Source: Kingella pumchi
GTDB lineage: Bacteria; Pseudomonadota; Gammaproteobacteria; Burkholderiales; Neisseriaceae
Direction: 5' to 3'
DNA: 31,612 nucleotides
NCBI RefSeq assembly: GCF_022288825.1
Contig: NZ_JAKOOW010000037.1
Span: 1 to 31,612 of the forward strand
A program made the position numbers and the translations under genes. Below, in pieces: positions 1-7,251 of this stretch. Every line of letters starts with the position of its first letter. Position 1 is the first letter of the stretch. Below the pieces are notes generated by a model. The model searched no databases. It had not been told where the DNA came from and saw only the letters and a list, made by a program, of their open reading frames with translations.

Positions 1-209
1 ACTGCAACCTTTTTGTTTGGGTGGCGGGATTTTATTCCGGACAGTAGTGCGCCTGCGCGGGAATGACGGTAGTAGGAAGTTTCTGTAGTCGTCCCTAGAA
101 CGAATACGGACAAGGCAGCCTGAAAACTTCGCGGTGCCGGTAATGGTATTGGTTCTTATCCGTGTAAGTTTCGGTTAATTCCGCGTAAGCATGAATTTAC
201 AGATTACCC
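1..209. other. Non-coding left edge with repeat remnant
   Basis: No convincing gene is visible in this stretch. Around 50-76 it carries GCCTGCGCGGGAATGACG, which resembles half of the dRS3-type Neisseria repeat (ATTCCC and GGGAAT arms), but the partner arm is not intact. A complete DUS lies at 113-124. The only open frames run opposite to argC and show no coding character. The repeat assignment is a resemblance from memory. Confidence 0.35.
113..124 (+). repeat. DNA uptake sequence, kingDUS dialect
   Basis: Exact 12-mer AGGCAGCCTGAA standing alone, with no inverted partner nearby, so it does not form a terminator. It is the first of about 60 copies of the core in the window. Confidence 0.85.
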
Positions 210-239
210 TTGAAGATGCGCCCGTCTGCTGTTTATACT
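210..239 (+). promoter_or_regulatory. Probable sigma70 promoter of argC-argJ-argB
   Basis: A -35 box TTGAAG at 210-215 and a -10 box TATACT at 234-239 are separated by 18 bases. Transcription would start about 60 bases before the argC ATG. The sequence ATGAATTTAC just upstream at 191-200 loosely recalls half of an ARG box, but no full ArgR site can be claimed. Confidence 0.5.
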
Positions 240-306
240 GCGGGCGCGGCCTGTATCCGCCTGCTTTCGGGCGTTTGGCCGCAGAGAAGAACAATGGAGA
301 AATTCG

Positions 307-1251
307 ATGACCCACACCGTTTTTATCGACGGCTCTGCCGGCACCACCGGCCTGCGCATTGCCGAACGTCTGCGCCATGAACGCGATATTCACCTGCTTA
401 CCCTGCCGGAAGCGCAGCGCAAGGATTTGAGCGCGCGGCTAGATGCGGCAGCGGCGAGCGAGGTTAGCCTGCTTTGCTTGCCCGACGAGGCGGCGCGCGA
501 GTTCGTGCAGCACGCGCCGGCGGCGACGCGCATTTGCGACACCTCTACCGCGCACCGCAACGCCCCGGGCTGGGTTTACGGATTTGCCGAGTTGCACGGG
601 CAACGTGCGGCGATTGCCAGCGCGACGCGCGTTGCCAATCCCGGCTGTCATGCCAGCGGCTTTATCGCCCTCATCCGCCCGCTGTGCGACGCGGGGGCGC
701 TGCGGCGCGAGGCGCTGCTCACCTGCCAATCGCTCACCGGCTATTCCGGTGGCGGCAAGGCAATGATTGCCGAATATGAAGCGGAATCGCGTCCCGCAGC
801 GCTTGACGCGCCGCGCCTCTACGGCTTGTCTTTGCAGCACAAGCATTTGCCGGAGATGCGCGCGCAAAGCACGCTTGCGCACGCGCCGCTGTTTATGCCG
901 GTGGTCGCGCCGTTTTACAGCGGCATGCTGGTGAGCGTGCCGCTCTTTGCCGCGCAGCTGGCGGACGGTTTTGCCGACGGCGCACGGCTCGCGGCGCTGC
1001 TCGCTGATTATTACGCGGGCGAGCCGCTGGTGCGCGTGCAGCCGTTTGCGCCATCTGCCAGCGTGGCGACGCTTGCCGCCAACGCGCTTGCCGGGCGCGA
1101 CGATATGCAGCTGTTCGTTTTTGCCAACGGCGACGGGCAACTGCTGCTCTGCGCGCTCTTTGACAATCTCGGCAAGGGTGCGTCCGGCGCGGCGGTGCAA
1201 AATTTGAACTTGATGCTGGGTCGCGCGGAAACCGCCGGCCTGGTTTACTGA
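307..1251 (+). CDS. argC: N-acetyl-gamma-glutamyl-phosphate reductase, short type
   Basis: NADPH-dependent reductase for the third step of arginine synthesis, turning N-acetylglutamyl-5-phosphate into the semialdehyde in the cytoplasm. The N-terminus has the Rossmann loop DGSAGTTG (residues 8-15). The catalytic cysteine is Cys114 in VANPGCHASG, and the substrate-binding histidines are in LQHKHLPEM. At 314 residues it belongs to the shorter ArgC class rather than the roughly 334-residue E. coli type. The start is supported by GGAGA six bases upstream. It is the first gene of argC-argJ-argB. Its stop TGA overlaps an ATG at 1251 by one base, although the preferred argJ start lies 18 bases further on. 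Alanine codons are strongly GCG-biased compared with argB and argD. Confidence 0.95.
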   Translation: MTHTVFIDGSAGTTGLRIAERLRHERDIHLLTLPEAQRKDLSARLDAAAASEVSLLCLPDEAAREFVQHAPAATRICDTSTAHRNAPGWVYGFAELHGQRAAIASATRVANPGCHASGFIALIRPLCDAGALRREALLTCQSLTGYSGGGKAMIAEYEAESRPAALDAPRLYGLSLQHKHLPEMRAQSTLAHAPLFMPVVAPFYSGMLVSVPLFAAQLADGFADGARLAALLADYYAGEPLVRVQPFAPSASVATLAANALAGRDDMQLFVFANGDGQLLLCALFDNLGKGASGAAVQNLNLMLGRAETAGLVY

Positions 1252-1268
1252 TGATTGCGGAGGATTAC

Positions 1269-2501
1269 ATGCAGCCTGAATTTACATACATCGACGGTGG
1301 CGTTTGCGCGCCGCAGGGATTTTCCGCCAGCGGCGTGCACTGCGGCATCCGCAAGAATCGCAGCAAAGCCGATTTAGCGCTGATTGTCAGCCGCACGCGC
1401 TGCGCCACCGCTGCCGTCTATACCACCAACAAAGTCCAAGGCGCGCCGCTTGCCGTTACCCGCGCCCATATTGCCGACGGCTACAGCCAGGCGGTGCTGT
1501 GCAACAGCGGCAATGCCAACACCTGCAACCCCAACGGCGAAACGCTGGCGCGCGCCTGCTGCGATTTGCTCGGCGACGCGCTACACATCCCGGCAAATGA
1601 TGTGGTGATTGCCTCGACCGGCGTCATCGGCCAACCGCTGCCGCTGGAGCCGTTTGCGCGTGGCATCCCCGCTGCCGTTGCCGCCCTTGCAGCCACCCCG
1701 GCAGCGGCGCTGGCGGCGGCAGAAGCGGTAATGACCACCGACACCTACGCCAAAACGCAGGCGCTCGAATTTACCCTCGACGGCAAACCCTGCCGCCTCG
1801 GCATCATCACCAAAGGCAGCGGCATGATTCACCCAAACATGGCGACCATGCTCACCTTCATCACCAGCGACGTCGCCATCGCCCCTACCCTGCTGCAACG
1901 TGCCTTGAGCGAAGAAGTCAAAGACAGTCTCAACCAAATCAGCATCGACGGCGACACCTCAACCAACGACATGGCAGTCATCCTCGCCAATGGCGCGGCA
2001 GGCAACGCCGAAATCCGCGACGACGGCGCCGCTTACCAAACCTTCCGCGCCGCGCTGCACCGGCTTTGCGCTTGGGCGGCGCGCGAAATCGCCCGCGACG
2101 GCGAAGGCGCAACCAAACTGCTGCACTGCCGCGTGCGCGGTGCGCGTTCGCCCGAAGTGGCGCGCAGCGTGGCGAAAAGCATCATCGCCAGCGACCTCTT
2201 CAAAGCGGCGATGTTCGGCGCTGATGCCAACTGGGGACGGGTGCTGTGCGCCGTCGGCTACACCACAGGCGACTTTTCCGCCAACAACATCGCCCTCACC
2301 CTGCAAAGCGCGGCGGGCGCGGTCAAAGTCTGCGAACACAGCGCCTACCACCCCTTCAGCGAAGACGAGGCTGCCAAAGTGCTGGCAGAAAAAGAGATAG
2401 AAATCCTGCTCGATATGCACGACGGCGAAGCCCAAGCGCAGGCGTGGGGCTGCGATCTCACCTACGACTACGTCAAAATCAACGGCGACTACCGGAGCTA
2501 A
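1269..2501 (+). CDS. argJ: Bifunctional glutamate N-acetyltransferase / ornithine acetyltransferase
   Basis: ArgJ moves the acetyl group from N-acetylornithine back to glutamate, and the bifunctional forms also acetylate glutamate from acetyl-CoA. The 410-residue protein has KGSGM (182-186) and then the autocleavage site in NMATML, between Ala192 and Thr193. Thr193 becomes the nucleophile of the beta chain. An ATG at 1251 overlaps the argC stop, but the ATG at 1269 is preferred because GGAGGA lies about five bases before it and the protein then begins at the usual family position. The start region contains a DUS core (ATG CAG CCT GAA). Whether it is mono- or bifunctional cannot be seen from sequence. 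No argA lies nearby. Confidence 0.95.
   Translation: MQPEFTYIDGGVCAPQGFSASGVHCGIRKNRSKADLALIVSRTRCATAAVYTTNKVQGAPLAVTRAHIADGYSQAVLCNSGNANTCNPNGETLARACCDLLGDALHIPANDVVIASTGVIGQPLPLEPFARGIPAAVAALAATPAAALAAAEAVMTTDTYAKTQALEFTLDGKPCRLGIITKGSGMIHPNMATMLTFITSDVAIAPTLLQRALSEEVKDSLNQISIDGDTSTNDMAVILANGAAGNAEIRDDGAAYQTFRAALHRLCAWAAREIARDGEGATKLLHCRVRGARSPEVARSVAKSIIASDLFKAAMFGADANWGRVLCAVGYTTGDFSANNIALTLQSAAGAVKVCEHSAYHPFSEDEAAKVLAEKEIEILLDMHDGEAQAQAWGCDLTYDYVKINGDYRS
1271..1280 (+). repeat. DUS core overlapping the argJ start codon
   Basis: GCAGCCTGAA begins on the G of the argJ ATG and encodes the start of the protein (Met-Gln-Pro-Glu). It is the only DUS core between 125 and 3353. Confidence 0.7.
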
Positions 2502-2503
2502 AC

Positions 2504-3340
2504 ATGCGCCAAGAATATATGGACTGGTTCGACGAAGCCGTCCCCTATCTGCAGAAATACCAGCAAAACTGCGTGGTGGTGAAATACGGCGGCAACGCCA
2601 TGACCAACGACACCATCAAAGCCTCGGTGCTGCGCGATGTGCTGTTTCTCAACCAGGTCGGCGTGAAAATCGTGCTCGTCCACGGCGGCGGCCCCGACAT
2701 CAACGCCGGTCTCGCCAAAATCGGCAAAAAAGGCGAATTTATCGGCGGCCTGCGCGTTACCGATGCCGAGACCATGGAAGTGGTGCAGCAGGTGCTGGCA
2801 GGCAAAGTAAACAAAAACCTGGTGGCGCATCTGGGCGGGCGCGGCATCGGCCTGTGCGGCATCGACGGCGGCCTGCTGCACTGCGAAGCGCTCGACCCGG
2901 CACTCGGCGCGGTTGGCAAAATCAGCCGCGTTCAGCCAAACATCATCCATCTGCTGCTTGGTGCCGGCATGATTCCGGTGGTTGCCAGCATCGGCACCGA
3001 CGCCGCCGGCAACAGCTACAACATCAACGCCGACACCGCTGCCGCCGCCATCGCCACCGCCATCGGCGCCTGCAAACTGGTGAACATGACCGACATCGCC
3101 GGCCTTTTGCGCGACATCGACGACGAGAACACCCTCATCCGCGACATCCGCATCGACGAAGCCGAAGCGCTCATCAGCCAAGGCATCATCAGCGGCGGCA
3201 TGCTGCCGAAAATCGCCTGCTGCATCGACGCCGTGCGCCAGGGCGTGCCGGAAGTCGCCATCATCGACGGCCGCCGCCCGCACTCGGTGCTGCAAGAACT
3301 CTTCAGCGACCGCGGCAACGGCACGCTGTTCCACCAATAG
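2504..3340 (+). CDS. argB: Acetylglutamate kinase
   Basis: Amino-acid-kinase-family enzyme that phosphorylates N-acetylglutamate, the second step of arginine synthesis. It has the nucleotide-binding lysine in VVKYGGNAM near residue 27, the HGGGPDIN loop near residue 60, and the conserved NINADTAA and SGGMLPKI segments. Its 278 residues include an N-terminal helix (MRQEYMDWFDEAVPYLQKY) ahead of the first strand. That helix is typical of hexameric, arginine-inhibited kinases, which fits a pathway that recycles acetyl groups through ArgJ. The start lies two bases after the argJ stop, with CGGAG in the end of argJ as ribosome binding site. The frame stays open 258 bases upstream, but that stretch only shadows argJ. 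Confidence 0.96.
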   Translation: MRQEYMDWFDEAVPYLQKYQQNCVVVKYGGNAMTNDTIKASVLRDVLFLNQVGVKIVLVHGGGPDINAGLAKIGKKGEFIGGLRVTDAETMEVVQQVLAGKVNKNLVAHLGGRGIGLCGIDGGLLHCEALDPALGAVGKISRVQPNIIHLLLGAGMIPVVASIGTDAAGNSYNINADTAAAAIATAIGACKLVNMTDIAGLLRDIDDENTLIRDIRIDEAEALISQGIISGGMLPKIACCIDAVRQGVPEVAIIDGRRPHSVLQELFSDRGNGTLFHQ

Positions 3341-3445
3341 GCAGCCGCTCCCAAGGCAGCCTGAAACCCGTAGGGTGCGCACCGCGCACCACAACGCCAA
3401 CAACCGGCGCAGCGTCCCCCTACGGCAGAAAGGCAGCCTGAAAAC

Positions 3446-3469
3446 AAAAAACCGCCGCAGCGGCGTTTT
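3446..3469 (+). terminator. Rho-independent terminator after argB
   Basis: An A-run is followed by the self-complementary CCGCCGCAGCGGCG and then TTTT. It lies about 105 bases after the argB stop. Confidence 0.65.
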
Positions 3470-3498
3470 CAGACTGCACCACCAACCCCAGGCCGATA

Positions 3499-3540
3499 AG
3501 GCAGCCTGAAACCCCCAACCCGCTTTTCAGGCTGCCTGTT
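3499..3540. terminator. Inverted DUS pair between argB and argD
   Basis: AGGCAGCCTGAA at 3499-3510 pairs with TTCAGGCTGCCT at 3526-3537, giving a 12-bp stem with a 15-base loop and a short T-run. It ends only ten bases before the argD ribosome binding site, so it could attenuate argD as well as terminate argB transcripts. Confidence 0.6.
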
Positions 3541-3557
3541 TACTAAAAGGAGATCGC

Positions 3558-4745
3558 ATGTCCGCCCCGCTTTCCGACCACATCCGCCAACTCGACCAAC
3601 AATACAGCGCTGCCACCTACGCCCGCTTCGCGCCGGTGCTGGTGCGCGGCGAAGGCTGCACCGTCTGGGATGCCGACGGCCACGCCTACACCGACTTCAC
3701 CAGCGGCATCGGCGTCAACAGCCTCGGCTTTGCCGATCCGGCATGGGTTGCCGCCATCGCCGCGCAGGCGGGCAAACTGGCGCACACTTCCAACCTGTTC
3801 TACAGCGTCCCCGCCGCCGAGCTGGCGCAAAGTCTCTGCGAAAAAAGCGGTCTTGCCCGCGTCTTTTTCTGCAACAGCGGCGCCGAAGCCAACGAATGCG
3901 CCATCAAAGCCGCGCGCAAATACAGCCGCGACCGCCACGGTGCCGGCCGCCACACCATTCTCACCCTGCAAAACTCCTTCCACGGCCGCACCCTCGCCGC
4001 CCTTTCCGCCACCGGCCAGGACGTTTTCCACCAGCATTTTTTCCCCTTCGTTGAAGGTTTCGCCTACGTTCCCGCCAACGACACCGCCGCCCTTGAAGCG
4101 CGCCTGGCGCAAAACGACATCGCCGCGCTGATGCTCGAGCCGGTGCAGGGCGAAGGCGGCGTGGCCGCGCTGGATACCGGCTATCTTCAGGCTGCCCGCG
4201 AGCTGTGCCGCCGCTACGACGTGCTGCTGGTTGCCGACGAAGTGCAAACCGGCATCGGCCGCAGCGGCCGGCTGTTTGCCTTCGAGCACGCCGGCATCGT
4301 GCCCGACATCGTTACCCTTGCCAAAGGGCTGGGCGGCGGCCTGCCGGTGGGCGCGGTGCTGTTTGGCGAACGCTGCGCCGACACGCTGGGACGGGGCGAC
4401 CACGGCTCGACTTTCGGCGGCAACCCGGTCTGCTGCGCCGGCGCGCTGGCCGTTTTGGCGCGTTTGGACGATGCTTTTCTCGCCGACGTTACCCGCAAAG
4501 GCGAAGCGCTGCGCCAGGCGCTCGCTGCTCTGCCGAAGGTCAAAAGCGTCAGCGGCCTCGGCCTGATGCTCGGCGTCGAATTTGACGACGGCATCAGCGC
4601 CGCCGACATCGTGCGGCAGGCGCAGGAAAAAGGCGTGCTGTTTCTCACCGCCAAACACAAGCTGCGCCTGCTGCCGCCGCTGATTATCAGCGACGACGAC
4701 ATCGCGCGCGGCATTGCGGTGCTGCGCGAGATTCTCAGCGCCTGA
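3558..4745 (+). CDS. argD: Acetylornithine aminotransferase
   Basis: Class-III PLP aminotransferase making N-acetylornithine from the semialdehyde with glutamate as amino donor. Family members often also act as succinyldiaminopimelate aminotransferase in lysine synthesis. Visible features are FCNSGAEANE (104-113), which binds the cofactor phosphate, FHGRT (141-145), the PLP aspartate Asp227 in VADEVQ, and the Schiff-base lysine Lys256 in TLAKGLGGG. Length is 395 residues, normal for ArgD. AAAAGGAGA upstream gives a clear start. It follows argB after 217 bases holding two hairpins and several DUS, so it is probably partly uncoupled from argCJB. Confidence 0.95.
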   Translation: MSAPLSDHIRQLDQQYSAATYARFAPVLVRGEGCTVWDADGHAYTDFTSGIGVNSLGFADPAWVAAIAAQAGKLAHTSNLFYSVPAAELAQSLCEKSGLARVFFCNSGAEANECAIKAARKYSRDRHGAGRHTILTLQNSFHGRTLAALSATGQDVFHQHFFPFVEGFAYVPANDTAALEARLAQNDIAALMLEPVQGEGGVAALDTGYLQAARELCRRYDVLLVADEVQTGIGRSGRLFAFEHAGIVPDIVTLAKGLGGGLPVGAVLFGERCADTLGRGDHGSTFGGNPVCCAGALAVLARLDDAFLADVTRKGEALRQALAALPKVKSVSGLGLMLGVEFDDGISAADIVRQAQEKGVLFLTAKHKLRLLPPLIISDDDIARGIAVLREILSA

Positions 4746-4763
4746 TGCCGTCCTGCCGCACAA

Positions 4764-4789
4764 ACAGCCCGCCGCCGCGGGCTGTTTTT
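4764..4789 (+). terminator. Rho-independent terminator after argD
   Basis: A perfect 9-bp stem ACAGCCCGC / GCGGGCTGT with a 4-base loop is followed by a run of T. It lies about 20 bases after the argD stop. Confidence 0.85.
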
Positions 4790-4844
4790 ATCGCGGCGGT
4801 TTTCCCATCGCCCAAGCGTTCGGCTCTTTGGGCGCCGTCCAAAA

Positions 4845-4907
4845 GCAGCCTGAAAACCAAGCAGGCAACGCAATCCCTGCGCCGGCTAAAATCGGTTTTC
4901 AGGCTGC
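4845..4907. repeat. Inverted DUS pair with long loop
   Basis: GCAGCCTGAAAACC at 4845-4858 is exactly complementary to GGTTTTCAGGCTGC at 4894-4907, with a 35-base spacer. A further single DUS (GGCAGCCTGAAAACG) lies near 4942. No gene is visible between 4746 and 5044. Confidence 0.7.
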
Positions 4908-5014
4908 CTGAACGCCAAACCCCGAAACCAAACCTTGCGGCAGCCTGAAAACGCCGTTTTCCATTGTCCGCCCTGCCCTGCTTGCCGGATAATGCCGCTT
5001 TTTTCCGATTTTGG

Positions 5015-5033
5015 TTTTCAGGCTGCCTGAAAA
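5015..5033. repeat. Near-palindromic DUS just upstream of rep
   Basis: TTTTCAGGCTGCCTGAAAA is symmetric except at its central base. Its minus strand reads AGGCAGCCTGAA (the local dialect) and its plus strand AGGCTGCCTGAA (the form recalled as simDUS). It ends 11 bases before the rep start codon. Confidence 0.7.
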
Positions 5034-5044
5034 CGCCCCACGCC

Positions 5045-7048
5045 ATGAAACTGAACGAGCGCCAGCTGGAAGCGGTGCGCTATCTGGGCGGGCCGCTGTT
5101 TGTGCTGGCCGGCGCAGGCAGCGGCAAAACCCGCGTCATCACCGAAAAAATCGCCTATATGATTACCGGCGCGGGCTATGCGCCGCAGCATATCGCCGCC
5201 ATCACCTTCACCAACAAAGCCGCCAAGGAAATGCAGGAGCGCATCGGCGCCATGCTCGGCAAAGGCCAGACCCGCGGCCTGACGGTTTCCACCTTCCACT
5301 CGCTGGGCATGCGCATGCTGCGCGAAGAAGCGGCGCACGCCGACTACAAAACCAATTTTTCGATACTCGATGCTTCCGACAGCGGCCGCATCGTCAGCGA
5401 GCTGCTCGGCAGCAGCGGCCGCGAGCAGGTGTTCAAAGCCCAGCACCAGATTTCGCTGTGGAAAAACGAGCTGGCCACGCCCGAGCAGGCTTTTCAGGCT
5501 GCCGGCGACGAATGGCAGCAGCACATCGCCCGCGTTTACGCTTCCTATCAGGAAACACTCGGCCACTATCAGGCCGTCGATTTCGACGATTTAATCCGCC
5601 TGCCGGTGCTGCTGCTGGAGCAAAACAGCGATCTGCGGCTCAAATGGCAGCGGCGGCTGCGCTATCTGCTGGTGGACGAATGCCAGGACACCAACGCCTG
5701 CCAGTATCGTCTGCTGCGCCAGCTTACCGGCCTGGAAGGCATGTTTACCGCCGTGGGCGACGACGACCAGTCCATCTACGCCTGGCGCGGCGCCGATATG
5801 GAAAACCTGCGCCTGCTGCAGCAGGATTACCCGCAGATTAAAGTGGTCAAACTCGAACAAAACTACCGCTCTGCCGGCCGCATCCTGCGCGTGGCCAACC
5901 AAGTAATCGCCAACAATCCCAAGCTCTTTGCCAAAACCCTGTGGTCGCAGCTGGGCGAAGGCGATCCGGTAAAAGTGGTTGCTTGCAGCAGCGAAGAAAA
6001 CGAAGCCGAATACGTGGCCGGCGAAATCGCCCGCATGAAGCTGGCCGGCGGCGACAAAGCCCGTTATGCCGATTTTGCCGTGCTCTACCGCGGCAACCAC
6101 CAGTCGCGTCCCTTTGAAACCGCGCTGCGCCAAGCCCACATTCCCTACCGCGTCTCCGGCGGCCAGAGCTTTTTCGACAAAGCCGAAATCAAAGACATCC
6201 TCGCCTATATGCGCCTGCTGGCCAACAGCAGCGACGATCCCGCCTTCCTGCGCGCCGCCACCACCCCGCGCCGCGGCATCGGCGACACCACCCTTGGCCG
6301 GCTCAACCACTACGCCAAAATCCACGGCTGCAGCCTGTTTCAGGCTGCCTCCCAGCCCGAAGCGCTGGCCGAACTCAATGCAAAAAGCCGCGACACGCTG
6401 CAGTCTTTCGCCGCCCTGATAGACGGTTTCCGCCGCCGCGCCGCCAAGGAAGACGCCGGCAGTCTGATCCGCGAGCTGCTCGATACCATCGGCTACGAAA
6501 ACCACCTTTACCAAAGCGAAGAGAGCAGCCGCGCCGCCGAAAGCCGCTGGCGCAACGTCGAAGATCTGGCCGACTGGCTTGAGCGCAAAGGCAGCGAAGG
6601 CAAAAACCTGATCGAACTCTCGCAAACCATCGCCCTGATCACCTTACTCGAAGGCCGCGACGACGCCGAAACCGACGCCGTTACCCTGTCCACCCTGCAT
6701 GCCTCCAAAGGGCTGGAATATCCGCAGGTGTTTCTCGTCGGCTGCGAAGAAGGGCTGTTTCCCCACGCCGAGAGCCTGGAAGAAGGCAATCTCGAAGAAG
6801 AACGCCGCCTGATGTACGTCGGCATCACCCGCGCCAAATGGCGGCTCACCCTCACCCACTGCACCAAACGCAAACGCCAGGGCAGCTGGCAGTTTCCCGA
6901 ACCGAGCCGCTTTATCGACGAAATGCCGCAGGACGATTTGGACATCCTCGGCCGCAAAGGCGGCAAACCCATCGTCAGCAAAGCCGAAGGCATCAGCCGC
7001 CTGCAAAGCATGAAAGCCATGCTCGACAGTAAAATCGGCGGCAGTTAG
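5045..7048 (+). CDS. rep: ATP-dependent DNA helicase Rep
   Basis: Superfamily-1 3'-5' DNA helicase that clears proteins ahead of replication forks and helps restart them. The 667-residue protein (E. coli Rep is of similar size) has the helicase motifs in order: the Q-motif region NERQLEAV (4-11), Walker A GAGSGKT (23-29), motif II DECQD (211-215), motif III GDDDQSIYAWRG (238-249), motif IV QNYRS, motif V TLHASKGLEYPQVF and motif VI YVGITRA. UvrD was considered, but the length and the short C-terminal tail fit Rep better. The ATG at 5045 fits the family N-terminus. An in-frame ATG at 4964 would add 27 residues read through a DUS and is not favoured. No strong ribosome binding site is visible. 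Two DUS lie inside the gene (near 5488 and 6338). Confidence 0.94.
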   Translation: MKLNERQLEAVRYLGGPLFVLAGAGSGKTRVITEKIAYMITGAGYAPQHIAAITFTNKAAKEMQERIGAMLGKGQTRGLTVSTFHSLGMRMLREEAAHADYKTNFSILDASDSGRIVSELLGSSGREQVFKAQHQISLWKNELATPEQAFQAAGDEWQQHIARVYASYQETLGHYQAVDFDDLIRLPVLLLEQNSDLRLKWQRRLRYLLVDECQDTNACQYRLLRQLTGLEGMFTAVGDDDQSIYAWRGADMENLRLLQQDYPQIKVVKLEQNYRSAGRILRVANQVIANNPKLFAKTLWSQLGEGDPVKVVACSSEENEAEYVAGEIARMKLAGGDKARYADFAVLYRGNHQSRPFETALRQAHIPYRVSGGQSFFDKAEIKDILAYMRLLANSSDDPAFLRAATTPRRGIGDTTLGRLNHYAKIHGCSLFQAASQPEALAELNAKSRDTLQSFAALIDGFRRRAAKEDAGSLIRELLDTIGYENHLYQSEESSRAAESRWRNVEDLADWLERKGSEGKNLIELSQTIALITLLEGRDDAETDAVTLSTLHASKGLEYPQVFLVGCEEGLFPHAESLEEGNLEEERRLMYVGITRAKWRLTLTHCTKRKRQGSWQFPEPSRFIDEMPQDDLDILGRKGGKPIVSKAEGISRLQSMKAMLDSKIGGS

Positions 7049-7056
7049 AAAAAGCA

Positions 7057-7099
7057 AAAGGCAGCCTGAAAGCCGGTTTGGCGCTTTCAGGCTGCCTTT
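7057..7099. terminator. Terminator after rep made of inverted DUS
   Basis: AAAGGCAGCCTGAAAG pairs with CTTTCAGGCTGCCTTT over 16 bp, followed by a short T stretch. It sits nine bases after the rep stop and can work in both directions. Three more DUS follow before prfC (near 7116, 7175 and 7198). Confidence 0.8.
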
Positions 7100-7251
7100 C
7101 ACACCGCCGCACAGCAAGGCAGCCTGAAACGCAAAACCCCAAGCAAAAACTAAAAAACGTTTACAATACGCCCTTTTCAGGCTGCCCGAAACGCCAAAGG
7201 CAGCCTGAAAACGGTTTTTAACCATACAACCATTGCCACAAAAGAGTTCCC

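Noticed and set aside
185..206. ARG box (ArgR operator) before argC
   Set aside because: Only one loose half-site can be seen and the second half is not convincing.
439..1200. Minus-strand open frame opposite argC
   Set aside because: Arg/His/Ala-rich shadow of argC with no recognisable protein character.
2246..2503. N-terminal extension of argB
   Set aside because: The added residues are an Arg-rich out-of-frame reading of argJ. The ATG at 2504 gives the family N-terminus.
3543..4763. Long minus-strand open frame of about 400 codons
   Set aside because: It is the antisense of argD, with low-complexity Ala/Gly/Val sequence and no family features.
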